Source: Chrysomallon squamiferum
Lineage: Eukaryota > Mollusca > Gastropoda > Neomphalida > Peltospiridae
NCBI GenBank assembly: GCA_012295275.1
Contig: CM022677.1
Span: forward strand, 21,928,131-21,969,780
Length of the DNA stretch: 41,650 nt
Direction: 5' to 3'
Made by a program: the position numbers and the translations under genes. The notes beneath the pieces were generated by a model. The model was given only the letters and a program-made list of their open reading frames with translations. It was not told where the DNA came from and searched no databases. Of this stretch, positions 16,560-32,741 are shown piece by piece; the first letter of the stretch is position 1; every line of letters begins with the position of its first letter.

Positions 16560-17097
16560 AATCAAAATAATCTCATCTTCTGTGTGTCTGTCTCTCTGTC
16601 TGTGTGTGTGTGTGTCTGGTGTTTGAAGTAGTAAAGGTGTAAAGGTGTGGGTAGATGTATATTTGTTGTTGTTTTCTGTTTTGTTTTTATAATGTCGACA
16701 AATTCCTTATAATTGACCAAGAAGATATTATGAAAATGTTTTTAGAAAAAGAATTATATATATATATATATGGAAATTTAATTTAGATAGTGGTTGTTAT
16801 TGGTAATTGTGTGTGTGTGTGTTGTGTTGTGTGTGTGTGTTGTGTTGTGTGTGTGTGTTGTGTGTTTGTAAGTGTGTATGTTATAGTGTTTGTATATTTG
16901 TGAGTGTGTGGTGTGTGTATGTGACTGTGTATGTAGGTACATGTATCTGTGTGTGCGTGTCTGTCTTTCTGTGTTTCTGTCTCATGATAACGATACTCTG
17001 ATTCTTTACAGCAACAAGTCTCTTTACATACAATTTGTTTTTATGAAATCTGTGACTATGTTAATTTTCACACCACATTCTATTTCATGTTCTCAAA

Positions 17098-17109
17098 AAT
17101 AAAAATAAA
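17098..17109 (+). promoter_or_regulatory. Tandem AATAAA poly(A) signals, second copy
   Basis: Two adjacent AATAAA hexamers end the 3' UTR counterpart (16560-17140), in the same arrangement as at 4582-4593. Confidence 0.55.
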
Positions 17110-17206
17110 ACAGTCCCATTACACACAAAGCACAAAAAAATTATTATTATTACTTTTTTTTTTTTTTTTTTTACATGAATGATGTTTAATTATACTGAAC
17201 AGTAAC

Positions 17207-17229
17207 GGGGGGATGTAGGATATCCCCCC
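17207..17229. repeat. GGGGGGAT/ATCCCCCC hairpin, second copy
   Basis: Same 8-bp arms and 7-base loop as at 4711-4733, with one extra C after the right arm. Confidence 0.55.
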
Positions 17230-17942
17230 CAGCTCTGTTACAGCACTTTGTTATGTAAGTGAACCTTTATCTTACTTTTGTTTGTGTTTCACAGGGTTTA
17301 ATGCAGAGGTTATGGACATTACTGAAAGATACAATTAACTTTTTTTTTTTTTTTTTTTTTATTAATTATTATTATTTTTTTTTTTAATAGAATTTCATCA
17401 CTTTTGTGTATCATTTGTTTACAGTTGAAGAGTTTATGGTTAAAATTTATATATGTAAGATAAAAAAAAAGTATGCAGACACACACATATACACACACAG
17501 ACATACATATACACAAACTCACAGACACAATGACACAATCACATAATCATATATTTAAAGTGGTAATTAAAAATTGTCTGTAACAATTTCTATATACATA
17601 TATATATTTTTATAAATATATATTTTTGAATAATTTAATAAATCTATTTGTAATAATCAAAATATTTTTAAAATACTTTATATACAGAATACCAAAAAAA
17701 AACCCCAAAGATTCCAAATATATTTTTGACACTTTACAACAGTCATTCTTAACATATTTTTTTTTTTTTGTTGTTTTTTTTTTTTTGTTTCAACATTCAT
17801 AATTTTTGAGGTTTGCTATTTTTAGGTTAAACGTTATATAATAGAAATATGACAAATTATATAACACTGTCATCGGGATTTGTACCTTTTGTTGTTGTAA
17901 ATACAATTTTAGCTTTTACTGTTGCACTGTAATCACACTGTG

Positions 17943-17958
17943 TCACTAGAGGGCGCTA
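17943..17958 (+). promoter_or_regulatory. CTCF-like motif, second copy
   Basis: Identical to 5480-5495 and in the same orientation. Confidence 0.45.
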
Positions 17959-18055
17959 CTGCCAGAGTTGACAATCCCTGGCTTCAAGGATGACCTAGGT
18001 TTTTAGAATTATAGGATAATTTTGGGTTTACAAAATTTTACTACGGAATATTTTA

Positions 18056-19400
<1,345 letters not shown>

Positions 19401-19429
19401 AAAAAAAAAAAAAAAGAATTGTATTAAAA

Positions 19430-20700
19430 AAGTTATTTTGAAACTAAAACCAATACGGCAATAGTGTTACTCGAGTACGCAACGAAACCGGACTAATAAA
19501 CACACGTAAATCACATAATCCTCACCGCAAGAGAAGATTAAAAATTTCAAATGATATTTTCCTTTCACTAAAATGGCAACTGAAGATTATTTCCACTGCG
19601 TCGAAAAGTTGATTCGAAACTTGTAAAAGGTTGGTGTACAATTCCAGCAAAGATGGCGCCCGTAATCTTTAATCCTATCTCGAACTGAGAAGAGTTCCAA
19701 TTAAAATTCTGCAACTTGCTTTTATAATTTTTCGTTGCTATTTTTACCTCGAGCAGTGATTCTAAATAAGCAGACGATTACATGGAGATTTCTTCTTGTG
19801 TTTTTTGTTTTTTTTGGGGGGGGAGATATTTAATTTTTCTTTCTTTCTTTCTTTCCGAACATTATTTGGCTGAGAGACTAATTATAAAGCAGGAACAAAA
19901 ATAGAAATTTCGTAAACCCTCTTTCCCCGTATTAACGTATTTTGTACGTTTCATGTTTGCCCCCGAACTAGTAGGATATGACGTCACTGTCATTGTGACG
20001 TAGCGAATAGTCAGTGACAAACTATTGGACAGCGGTAAGAAGTAAGAATTATTTTAATTATTATAATCAAGTGAATGTGTGTGTGTGCGAAAGAGCGTGC
20101 GTGCGTGCGCGCGTGCGTGTGTGTGTTTTAGACGATCACTTGCAATGTCTGGGAAAGAACGTGCTTCATTATTTACTGTTTATATATTACATATGTTTTT
20201 TTGGTTAGAATTACTTCATTTTGATTGGTTGTTGTGGCTGTTGCTGCTGTCGTTCTTTAAACAAAGAAAGAAAGAAGAAAGAAGGAAAGCTAAAGAGTAA
20301 AATGTATAAGCAATAATCATGTGATAATTACAAAAAGGAAGAAGAAAGAAGCCCACTAACTTGAGTTTCATTAAAAACCTTTTCAAAACCAAACAACACC
20401 AATTTATGTACTGAACCTCTTCATCAATAACAAATTACATCTTCTTTTAGCATATCTGACACGAGTTACCTACCTTTGATCCATCAAAGACATTCACTTT
20501 CAAACGTAATTAAAATGTTCGTCGTTGATATATTTTATTAATTATAAAAGTATTATGTATCGAAAGAAGCATTAGTCTGAATTTGCGTGGAGTTATTTTC
20601 AATCTACAGATTCTGCTTACGTCATCGTTTGATTTTTCTCTTTCTTACGTCATTATTCGTTACATACAACATTGTTAATTTAATATATTAAATATTTTTG
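19430..20700 (+). other. Unique intergenic block, second copy (YY1-like and CRE motifs)
   Basis: Counterpart of 7020-8284 with few substitutions. AAAGATGGCGCC is at 19649-19660 and TGACGTCA at 19979-19986. No gene is seen. Confidence 0.4.
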
Positions 20701-20706
20701 TTTGAC

Positions 20707-20708
<2 letters not shown>

Positions 20709-20783
<75 letters not shown>

Positions 20784-20990
20784 AACACATACACACATGC
20801 ACATATATAAATACATCTTTGTATGTACCAGCATTTCTTTCTATTTTTCTGTATAATCTGCTTGTCTCTGTATCTTTTTATCTTTCTGTCTCTTTCTCTA
20901 ACTATATTTCTATCTTTATATCGTTCTTTCTATGCATTTTTGTCTTTCTGTGTCTTTCCGTCTTTCTTTCTCTTTATTTTTACTAATAAA

Positions 20991-21030
<40 letters not shown>

Positions 21031-21079
21031 GTAGTTAGATATATATATATAGATGGATAGTTAGATAGATAGATAATAT

Positions 21080-21127
<48 letters not shown>

Positions 21128-21249
21128 TTAGATAGATAGACAGACAGATAGACAGACAGACAGATATATAGATAGATAGATAGACAGACAGACAGATAGA
21201 TAGATAGATAGATAGACATATAGTCAGATAGATAGATAGACAGATAGAC

Positions 21250-21331
<82 letters not shown>

Positions 21332-21353
21332 ATAGATAAATAGACAGATAGAC

Positions 21354-21392
<39 letters not shown>

Positions 21393-21412
21393 GATAGATA
21401 GATAGATAGATA
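20709..21412 (+). repeat. (CT)n(TA)n and expanded (GATA)n/(GACA)n arrays, second copy
   Basis: The GATA/GACA array from 20992 is about 420 bases, longer than the 300 bases of the left copy, with blocks of GACA not found there. Confidence 0.93.
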
Positions 21413-22104
21413 TGTGTCTTACTTTGTCTTTCTATATCTATCTACCAATGTTTTAGCCTCTCTCTTCCTTTCTTCGACATCAGTGTCTTTTTCTAACACT
21501 GTCTCTGTGTCTGTATATTTGCCTGCAGGAATAAATATCGTTACAAATTCATACGCCTAATGCACACAAACAAATACATAAATACACAAACGTACACACA
21601 TACCCACGCGTACACAAACACACGTTTATAAATAGAACGTGCTAAAAATACAACTTACACCTCTTGCAAGCGAGACGCAGATCGCTGTGACGTCATTTGT
21701 AAAGCGTTCCAGACGTGATGACAATGTCGCGTGCATCTGACTTGGCTCAGTCTGTACAATACGTCCTCTGTCGTTTCTGAAAGCAGTCGTAAATAATTTA
21801 TTGTTAATAGCCGTATTAAGTGGAAATGCCTATTAAAAACGTAAAAAAACAACAACAAAAAAAACCAATGTACGTAGAGAGAAACAGAGAGACAGAGAGA
21901 CAGACAGATATATATCGAGAGAAATATGGACTCAGAGAGCGAAAGACAGAGACAGAAACAGAGATACAAATAGAAAGAAACAGAGAGAGAGACAGAGATA
22001 AGGAAGAGACAGAAACAGAACAGAAACAGATTGAGAGAGACAGAGAGACACCGACAGAAACAAAAACAGAACAAAAACAGATAAATCCAAAGTGAGACAC
22101 ATAT

Positions 22105-22189
<85 letters not shown>

Positions 22190-23637
22190 ATGAGAGACAG
22201 GCAGACAGACAGACAGACAGAGGTGTATCACACTACTATCAAACACACAGAAGCCCTACTCACGGAGGAGAAAGAAATTTATTTGGCTTCTTAAACGTAA
22301 AAGTCTTCAATCACTGAAACTGGTATCACTATAATCCATGTCTCTTCAAAGGTCAGCAAGAAAAAAATTGTAAAGGAATAGAAGGGGTTGGGGGTGGGGT
22401 AAGGGAAGGTCCAAAATATGATAAGAGGGTGGAGAGGTAAGGGATGATGAATTCATGACTCCAAAATGTTATATTGTGAGAAAGAAAGTAATAGGCGCCA
22501 ATCCAGTATATTTTACGGGAAGTAAGGAAGACATTCAAAGGTAAGATCCAAAATATTATAAGGGAAGAAAGGATGTAATGGGCGAATCCAAAATGTTATT
22601 AGGGTAGAACGGTTGTGAGATGAAGGTTAAAAACGAAAATATTATAAGTAGTGATCGTAATGGTGGAGGGAGGGGAAAGGGTTGAAAAGGAAGATAAACC
22701 ACCAAGTGTTTTATTAAATCACTGTAAACAAATTAATAATTATTTGTTCTGATATTTTCTAACCGAGACATGATACATGTGGCTTGTTACAGTGTAGACA
22801 TGTCTGATTACAGAGTCGTCTGGTGACCTCATCGTAATAACAGACTCCAGTGAAAAAAATTCGTATTACTCCGCGATATTCTTGTCTACTTCTTCGTCTT
22901 CATTGTTTTTTTTGTTTTTTGTTTTTTTCTTCCATGTATTGTTCTTTTTTTTCTTTTCTTTTCTTTTTTTTTTTCTTTTTTTTTTTCTTTTTTTTTTGTC
23001 TTTGATTTCTTGTCATTTTTTTTAGATTTTTTTATTAAATTTTTCTTCAGATTCCTTTCTTCATCATAATCTTCTTCATCTTCTTTTTTGTTGTTTTTTT
23101 ATCTTCATCATGCTCTTCTTTTTCTTCCTTTTCTTCATCATCATTTTATTCCATTTATATTTTTCTTTTTTCTTTTTCATGATTATCATATCCTTTTTGC
23201 TTCCAATTATCTTCTTCTTTTTCTTCTTCTTCTTCTTTTTATCTATCCTTTACTTTTTATTCATCATGATCTTCCTCTTCGATTCTGTTTTTCTACTACT
23301 TCGTCATCATTTTATTCGATATATATATTCTTCATTTTCTTTATCATCAGTTTCTTCTTCTTCTGATTTCTTCCACCTTTTTCTCTTCTTTTTTCTTCTT
23401 ACCTTTCTTCTTCTTCTTCTTCTACTTCTTCTTCTTTGTTTTTTCTTCGACTTCTTCTAAATCTTCAACAATAAAGTAACTCTACAAACTGTTCTAGAGT
23501 GGGCGTTGCGTATCATACTAACTACTAAAGTTACTTTAGAATATATATTTTATTATCATTATTATTTTTTAATAACGTCGATATAAAACTGTAGGCGTGT
23601 TAGCAATCAGCATTAACGACATCGCCCAATTTGGCCC

Positions 23638-23668
<31 letters not shown>

Positions 23669-23910
23669 TCAAACAACTATAATGGTTTCTCATTCCCGTA
23701 ACAATAACGCTACTTCCAAATAAGATTCTGCCAATTTGTTATCCTAATACTGGACGAAACGATACGAGCCCACTGAAATCTCTATCCTCACTTTTATTTT
23801 TTTAAGCATTATTATTATTATTATTATCATCATCATCATTATTATTATTATTATATTGTAGTAACAGACGAATGAGTAGATTTCATAATTATCGATTTGC
23901 CCGGTCGACG
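21413..23910 (+). other. Intergenic region upstream of peptide-gene promoter, second copy
   Basis: It holds the CRE at 21688-21695, the purine-rich array with (AG)n at 22109-22185, the G-quadruplex candidate at 22384-22405, the degenerate CCAAAATATTATAAGGG array, the polypyrimidine tract at 22897-23455 and the inverted repeat at 23472-23538. No gene is seen. Confidence 0.6.
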
Positions 23911-24087
23911 TATAAGAAGGCGCGGTTTATCGTCTGCTACACGACCACGTAGAAGGAAAGCACGCCGGCACGCGACAAGGAAATATATCCACAGTCGATC
24001 GTCTGCCATCAGGAAAACGGGGGCCAAAGCGAAAAGTTGTTAAACTGCGGGACGAACGAACGTGACTTTGTGAACTGTTTTTCCAAG

Positions 24088-24139
24088 ATGAAACTCGCTG
24101 TACACATCCTCCTCTTTTTTGTGACGTCATTTTGGCAAG
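24088..24139 (+). CDS. Secreted-peptide gene, exon 1 (signal peptide), right copy
   Basis: Identical to 11477-11528. It is on the same contig as exons 2-4, so it is the copy physically linked to them. The TATA box is at 23911 and the 5' UTR up to 24087 has no ATG. The donor is g|gtacgt, phase 1. Confidence 0.68.
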
Positions 24140-24171
24140 GTACGTTTATACAATGTGTTTGTTTTGTTGTA

Positions 24172-24232
<61 letters not shown>

Positions 24233-24945
24233 GTGGGTTTTTTTTAAATATCGCTGAGGAAAAAATTTCGTAAATGTTTTTAAAATAATAATTATCATAT
24301 GATACGAAATCGACTAGTTTTTTTTTATTGTACATTTATAATGTTATTTAGGAAAATTATAAATTTTTATGAGAGAGAAAGAGAGAGAGAGAGATCTGCA
24401 ATCTCGCTCTATCTATCTATCTATCTATCTATCAATCTAGCATTTAAATTTTAGAATTTGGCTAAATATTTTTTAAATGCGACAAAACTGAATGGACAGA
24501 CAAATACACGGATGTTTGTACGTTCGTTTTTATTAGCAAGGATAAAACGGACGGAGGTATGGCCTGAGTTAACGAATAATTTATATAAGTAAATGAAGGC
24601 CGAAAGAAAGAAAGAAAGAAAGAAATAAAGAAAGAATTAAAAGTTCTAAAATGTTCAGTCATCTTTTTTAGTATTTATTTATTTATTTATTTTGGTTTCA
24701 TTAATTTTTCTAATATATTTAAATAGATTTCCATTTTAATGATAAAAAATATTTATATATATTTAAATAGATTTCCATTTTAATGATAAAAAATGCTGTC
24801 AAAGATAATTTTAAACAAACATAAAAAAAATACAGCAGAGATAAGGAAATATAAAAACAAAAAAAGAAAATGATATAAGAAAGAAATTTAAAAAGATGAT
24901 TTCAACTTTATTCTTTATTTTAATAATAACTAATTCTGTCATGAT

Positions 24946-25042
<97 letters not shown>

Positions 25043-25431
25043 TTAAAATATTATTTTTTTATTTTGTATTACGTCTTCAAAACCATATATGTTTTTGCTC
25101 GACATTGCGGGGTTGTTTTTTTTTCGTCTCTTTTTTCGTTAAGTGTGCACGTGTGTGTGAGTTTTCATTATTTTTCATTGCATTTGCAGCCCACACAAAA
25201 ACACTGAAATAAACCAAGCAATTAGTTAAAGACGATAATCATGTTACATTAGCAAACCAAAAGAAAAATATTAAACGACTGCCTAAACGAAACATTTTTG
25301 AAACTTGTGGACCACTTCTGGCTCTTTAGCAGTTCAGTTTATTATTAAATCAACTCTGACAGAAAACAAATGTTATTTTGAAAGAGAAAACAGAAATTTA
25401 AAAATTTATAATAATTAATCCTTTGTGAACG

Positions 25432-25482
<51 letters not shown>

Positions 25483-27046
25483 CACGAAATAACAAGCGTG
25501 GATCAATAAACCACGAAAGTTTTCTGACAAAAATAATTATTTAAATTAGTTTACAATTGACTTTATCGTTAATTTTAAACGGTTTTGAAAAAAAAAAAAT
25601 GGGGAAAGAAAGCAAGAAAGATACAAAAAACAAAAAAAACATTAACCAAAAAAAATTCCAGTTATACGAGATTAAACGATGATAGCCGAAGATAGCTGAA
25701 AATAACCGAAAATAATCGAATAAAACGTTTTCATTTTACGGAGAATGTTTCTTTCTTTCTTTATTTCTTTCTTTCTTGACTGTTTTCTAACTTACGTATT
25801 TATTCTGATTAATTTAGGTGTTAATTCGCTAACTTATTTACATATTTACATATTTTCTTAAATCAGTTAAATACTTGATCACAACTATAAACAATTATTT
25901 GCGAGTCAGAATATCATAAATATCATCGTAAACGTAATTTTTACGTAATAATTACTTAACGCAATGACAACTGAACGACGTCACAATAGTTATGACGTTT
26001 TTAAAAATGTCGAGGTCCGCTCAACAGTGTGTTAGTTTGTAAGTATGTAAGTATGTTAGATTGTTAGAGAAAAGAAAGCTTCATTCAACTGAACATTGAA
26101 GGTATCTATTCAGCGCATGCGTAGCCTCGTTTTTCATTGTGTTAGAATGTCAGAAAGTTTCAGCTTATTCAAAAATCAAGTTATTTTCATGTCTTCGTCA
26201 ACACAGATTATAACCTACATTTTCATTCCATTCCTCTTTTTTCATTTTCATCGTTTTTACTTATTATTATCCTAGTATTATCCTAGTAATAGTAGTGGTT
26301 TTAGAAGTAGTAGTAGCAGTAATAGTTGTAGTAGCAATAGCAGTAATAGCAGTAATAATACTAATAATCATCATCATCATTATCATTATTATTATCATTC
26401 TTAATATTATTATTATTATTGTTGTTAATTATTGTATTATATTATTTAATTATTCATTCATTCATTCATTCGTTCGTTCGTTCATTTTATTTTATTATAA
26501 TTTTATTAATTTCTTATTTTGGATTTTCTGGTTGACATCCCAAAATTTGTAAGTTTACAAAACTGTTAGTTTACTCAGAATAGACACATTTGTGTGTTAT
26601 TTCGAGTATTTCGAGTATTTCCAGTAAGTTCTGACTATAAACAGCAAACACCGAGCTGTGCTATCTGGGAATCGTAATTCGAAATAATTAACAAATATTT
26701 TCCGCCAAAGCTGTTTCTGTTGTAGCTTACGAAAACTTACAAGGGAAAGAAAATCTTCGAGAAAAGATGGCGGATTGTGTTTCTGCGGCGAAAAGTTCAG
26801 CAGAATGTCTCTTTCACTGACACGTGTCAGAATTTTTTTTTTTTTTTTATTTTTTATTTTTATTTTTATCCTTCTTTTTTTTTTTTTTTTCTTTTTTTTT
26901 TGTTCTCTGACTTTTAGTCAGGCGAGGTTTGTCAGTTTCAGTAATATGTGTTTTATTTGTATTTTATTTTATTGCGTTTCGTTTCGTTTTGTTTTTGTTT
27001 TTGTTTCTTTTCGTTCCAGTTTTATTTTATTTTACATAAATTCATT

Positions 27047-27085
<39 letters not shown>

Positions 27086-29932
27086 TGTATTTCATATTAT
27101 TTATATCGTAGTATTTATTTTATTTTTTTTTTTTTTTATTATTTTATTTTATTTTTTCTTCATTTTATTATGAATTTTATTTTATTATTTTTTTTTTTTA
27201 TTATTATTATTATTATTTTTTTTATAAGACACACTTAATTTCTGTACCACACTTTCAATTTTTCACCAACCGTTAAATAGTTCTCGTCAAAGCACGCCTT
27301 TCGTGAACCGTACCACTGGGAGCATAATCTATGAATCACGATAAAAAAAAAAAAATGCGACTGGAACCCGCGTAGGTGGCGCTGCACGGACCCGACGATA
27401 TCCCATCCTTCACTTTGATCGATTGCTTATTGTTCGAGTGGTCCGTCGCCATTTTGAAACGACAATAATCCGCTTTTTATGGGGAAGAACGTTATCGAAC
27501 GACCGCGTCTGTTTCCTTTAATTAGGTCAGCTTTGTTTTATTTATTTGGTCAGTTAGTTGGAGTTTTCAGTTAATTAATTGCTTAGTTCTCTTGTGGTTG
27601 TCACTCGATTTGTCTGTCGCAAGCAATTCTGTCTGTTTGTCTGTCTGTCAGTCGTTTGTTCATTCAGTCAGTCAGTCAATAAGTCAGTCAGTCATTTAGT
27701 CAGTCATTCAGTTAGTTAATAAGTCAGTCAGTCAGTCAGTCAGTCAGTTAATAAGTCAGTCAGTCAATAAGTCAGTCAGTCAGTCAGTTATTCAGTTAGT
27801 CAATAAGTCAGTCAGTCATTCAGTCAGTCAATAAGTCAGTCAGTCATTCAGTCAGTTATCAGTCAGTCATTCAGTCAGTCAATAAGTCAATAAGTCAGTC
27901 AGTCATTCAGTCAGTCAATAAGTCAGTCAGTCATTCAGTCAGTCAGTCAGTCAGTCAGTCAATAAGTCAGTCAGTCAGTCAGTCAATCAGTCAATAAGTC
28001 AGTCAATAAGTCAGTCAATCAGTCAGTCAGTCAGTCAGTCAGTCAATAAGTCAGTCAGTCATTCAGTCAGGCTGAGAATCCTCTATTCGACCTCTTTGCG
28101 ACCTGAAGTGTTTCAGATTTTTGGAATATAAAGAAACAGACTGAGACTAACAAGCATCCACTTTTATTTTCATTTTTCAGAGTTACGCAAAATATTTCAC
28201 ACATTTTCAATCATGCATAAAATGAAAGTCACGAGTCCAGAAAACTGTGACACATCACATAAATTCTTCTGCTTTCTCGGGAAAAAAACATAAAAAAAAA
28301 AAAAAAAAAAAGTTTTTTTCGCATTATCGGAACTTTTCGCTCTATTTCGATTTTTTTTTTTTTCGGACAAAACTACTTTCAAACTTCCGTCTCCAGTCAA
28401 GCTTTGGTGATCTTACGGTCTCTCTGTGTATTATTCAGTATTATTCAGTATTATTCAGTATTATTCAGTATTATTCTCCGAGGCAAAAATTAACGTGTAC
28501 GAATACGCCAGGTGAAGACTTAGAGAGAAGAGAATCTTCGACACCCCGCTCTACCCGCCGCCCCCCCACCCCCTGCTTCCTCTGCTTCCTCAGCGAGCAC
28601 GCGCGGGTCTGTTGTTAATTAAAACAGTAGACATGTCTGTGCTCGTGGAGTTTGCTTGACTGGTGAATTACGCAGACGAAAACGAGTTTTTTTTCTCGAC
28701 CTCGACCCTGTCGTTGTTATGACGTAACGTCGTCGTGTATCGATGTTTTGATTACAGGTTGGTTGCAGGTTAATTCAGACTGGGTAAAAAATTAGTCTTA
28801 ATTATATCATCAGGTTCTGTTGTTTTCCGTTTCACACACAGGCACGCACGCACGCACGCACACGCATACATACACAAACGCTCAAAGAGGTTCGCACGCA
28901 CACGTGAGCAATTTACCTCTCTCCATATCTCACTTTTTTTTTTCTTTTTCTTTCTTCCTCTGTTTCTCATTCTTACTTTCTGCCTATCTGTCTTGTCTTT
29001 CTATCCGTCTATCTGTCTGTCTATCCGTCTGCCTGTCTGTCTGTTTGTCCAACTACTTAACCATCCATTTATCTACCTTGCCATTCCACAATCCGTCCAT
29101 CTGTCTGTCTAGCTATCTGTCTGTCTGTCTGTATAATCTATCCGTCTAATTTCCCTATTTTCATATACTCTTGCTCTGTCTCTCTGTCTCTCTTTCTGTG
29201 TTTCCGTCTCCCTCTCTTCCGCACACACACTCTTTCACTCTACCCTTTAACTTTAAAAAAAAAAAAAAAAATTAGTGAAATTTTCGCAGAGGCTCTAATT
29301 GGGTATCAACTGTTGTCTGTACAGTCCAAATTGTACTAACTAGCTGAAGCAAAACATTACTGTTATTAATTAGCGAACCGAAAAGAAAAAGAAACAGGAA
29401 AAAAAGGAGATGTATTAATTACGTCTAGATTCGCATTTTAATTAAAAAGGAAAGGCTCAGGATGTGCGACGTAAAAGTAATGTTCGTTATTATCCGTAAA
29501 TGCTCGTTATTATCCGCATGTACTCGTTAGTATTCCTTATTATTCGTAAAAAGTGAGGAAACAAACCTGAGATATTATTTTTTCGAGAAAGTCTTATTTC
29601 GTTCTGTTTTTGAATAGATTTTATTTATTTTATTTTATTTTTTTTATATATATATATATAATTTATTATTTTATCGTTTGTTTCTTTCATCCTTTCTTTC
29701 TTTTTTCTTTCTTTCTTTCTTTATTTATTTATTCAATTAGTTACTTAGTTTTTTGTTCATATGTCTGTCTTCTATGTATCTAAAGATGATCATGTAGATA
29801 AGAATTTGTTTACGATCAAAGACATCACTTAATTAATAATAATTAGAAATTCTTCGAGAAAGATAGTATTTGTTCGGACATCTGTTCGTAACATTTCGGA
29901 TTTATTCGCCGAAAGACGACCACAAAAACTGA

Positions 29933-30026
<94 letters not shown>

Positions 30027-30201
30027 TATTACAAAGAAATTTATGTATGCGTGTGTGAGTGCGTTCGAGTGTGTTGAATAGTTATGTGCGTATATGTGTG
30101 TGTGTATATATATATATATATAAGTGAGTATGTATGTGAATATGTATACGTATGAGCGCGTGTATGTGTGACTGTGCGAGTATGTGTTTGTATGTGTATA
30201 T

Positions 30202-30244
<43 letters not shown>

Positions 30245-32697
30245 ATCAGGTGTGACTTGTTGATTAATGACAACTAATTATAAATAATAAGGTGTAAATT
30301 TCAGCCAGGTGTGTGTTTGCTAATTACACTCAATCAGCAGGTAACAAATAATAAAAGGTTTCAAATATCCTGATCATACTTAATTATGCTTAATTGTTCA
30401 TGTGTGTGTGTGTGTTTCTAAATATAGACACACACACACACATACGAACAAAACCAAAATCCATACCAACCTGTAGACAATAAAACAAGTAGATCGATAA
30501 TCAGGCATAGAGTAAGTAAGAAAGATGGAAAGAAGGTGAAAGAAAGATGGCCGTTAAATAATATAAAAAGATAGAAAGAAAGTAAGAACGAAAGAAAAAT
30601 AATGGAAATAAAGTAATAATTTAATTATATATATATATATAAAACCATAGAAAGGGGAATAGAAAATTAATAATAATAATAAAAAAATAAACAAGAAAAA
30701 AAAAAAAAATAAGAAGAAAATTAAGAAAATAAAAATAAAAATATCAAAAAATAAAAAATTATCAACTTCTTTCTTTATATGCAGTTTTATTATTTTGTCT
30801 TGTTAACAAAGTCGTAGTTGCTGCTGTTGTCGTCATCTAACTTCACTGATGTACTCATAGAAACTAAAATTAAAATTATTTTTATACTTCAAAGATATTT
30901 ACAAATATTTTTGGAAGGAAAAAAAAAAAAAAAAAAAAAACCAGATGAATTTAAATATATTGCGCCATGTAAATGACGTTGCTATGATATATGACGTCAT
31001 AATTAACAATGACGTTGATATACGTAATTTTGTTTTATTACTAAAATGGGAAAGAAATTAGGTGAATACATGGAGTATGGGGGAGGAACAATATATATAT
31101 ATATATATATTTAAAATTCATTTCAAAGCTAAAAGGTTACATCTGAAATCATTGCTTTAAACATTACTGGAATTAGTTTAAAAATCAACCGATCAAAGGA
31201 AGTCATAATTGCCAACCAATTCAACGATTATTATTACATTTTCAACGAAGTCTGTCTTCTTCACTCATTAGTTTTCGAAATGACTTTGTTAAACACTGCA
31301 AAACGAGCCCTTCATTTTGGTCTGCTGCTCTGGTCAGCGAGAATTTATTCCTCAAAAGAACTTTCCACTAACGAAGCGTTGACAGCGTCAGAACTCTGCA
31401 ACAATGGATCTGACAACGTGCACGACGTTTTCCGTGTGGTCTCGACTGAGGCACGGATTTCTTCCAGTAATGGAAGATTTACGTTTCTTTAGAAGACCTG
31501 TAAACAATCAGTTTTGTTTTGTCATTCAGTTTGGTTAGTTAGCTTCGCTCTGTCGTCGGAGCTGTCCTTTGAGATACATGGGCGGGATGGGTGGGTGGGG
31601 TGGGGTGGGTTGAGGAGGGGGGGACGGGACAGATGGAAAGAGCAATGGTGGGCGGTATTGAAAGGAGGCTAATGGAACGAAGGATGGATTGACGGAAGGA
31701 TGGATGGATGGATGGATGGATGAATAAGTAAGATAGATAGTTTGGAATGTTGGTAGATAGGCAGGCACACAAACACATCGGTATCTTTATTAGAAAATTT
31801 AGAAATTTTAAAACATAAATTCAAATTATCTGCTAAAACATAATATAAGCGTGCATCGTCGTCACCATCTTTATTATTGTCATCATCATTTTCATTATCA
31901 TTGTTATCATCATGACCATCATTATTTTTTATTATCATTGTCATCATCATCATCATCATTATTGTCGTCATCATTATCATTATCATCATCGTCATACTTA
32001 TTTTTACCATCATCATCTTTATCATTATTATTATTATTATCATTATTATTATTATCATAATCATTATTATTATTATTATTATCATAATCATCATCATCAT
32101 CATCATCATTATTATTATTATCATAATCATCATCATCATTTTCATCATCATCATCATTATTATTATTATTATTACTTAATCCCACCTACACTCGTCACCG
32201 CCCCCCCCCCACACACCCACACACACACCCACCCCGTTGATATGGAAACAGAAACGTGGAGGAGATGAAACTGATCTGTTGAGTGGTGTAAAACAAAACT
32301 GCACGGTACCGGATATTTAGCCACCATAAAAAAACAACGCAGCGCATCGCTTACGGGCCGTTTTAACAGCCATTCGCATATCGAGCACGCTATCGTAACA
32401 ACTGCCACAATAAACATGGCGGCATGATCGCCCATTTCCACGACGTTATTATCCGAGTCCCGTCGAGCGATTTCGGATTTGTTTTCAGTTTATGATGTGC
32501 TCGGAGCCAGCAGATAAAGTCATTTTAGAAATTTTACAACGATTCATTTTAATAATTGATGTGTTTTTTTTTTTTTTTTTCTGTCAACACATCAAGAAAA
32601 ACAGACAATATTATTACGGTTATAGTAGTTAATCGTTAACTATAATTTTAATATACATTTGTTTAAATATTCATGCCATTTATTATTAGCAGCAGCA

Positions 32698-32741
<44 letters not shown>

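Noticed and set aside
31669-32157. 162-codon Met/Ile/Asp-rich minus-strand frame
   Set aside because: Pure trinucleotide (ATC/ATT) array translation with no complex sequence outside the repeat.
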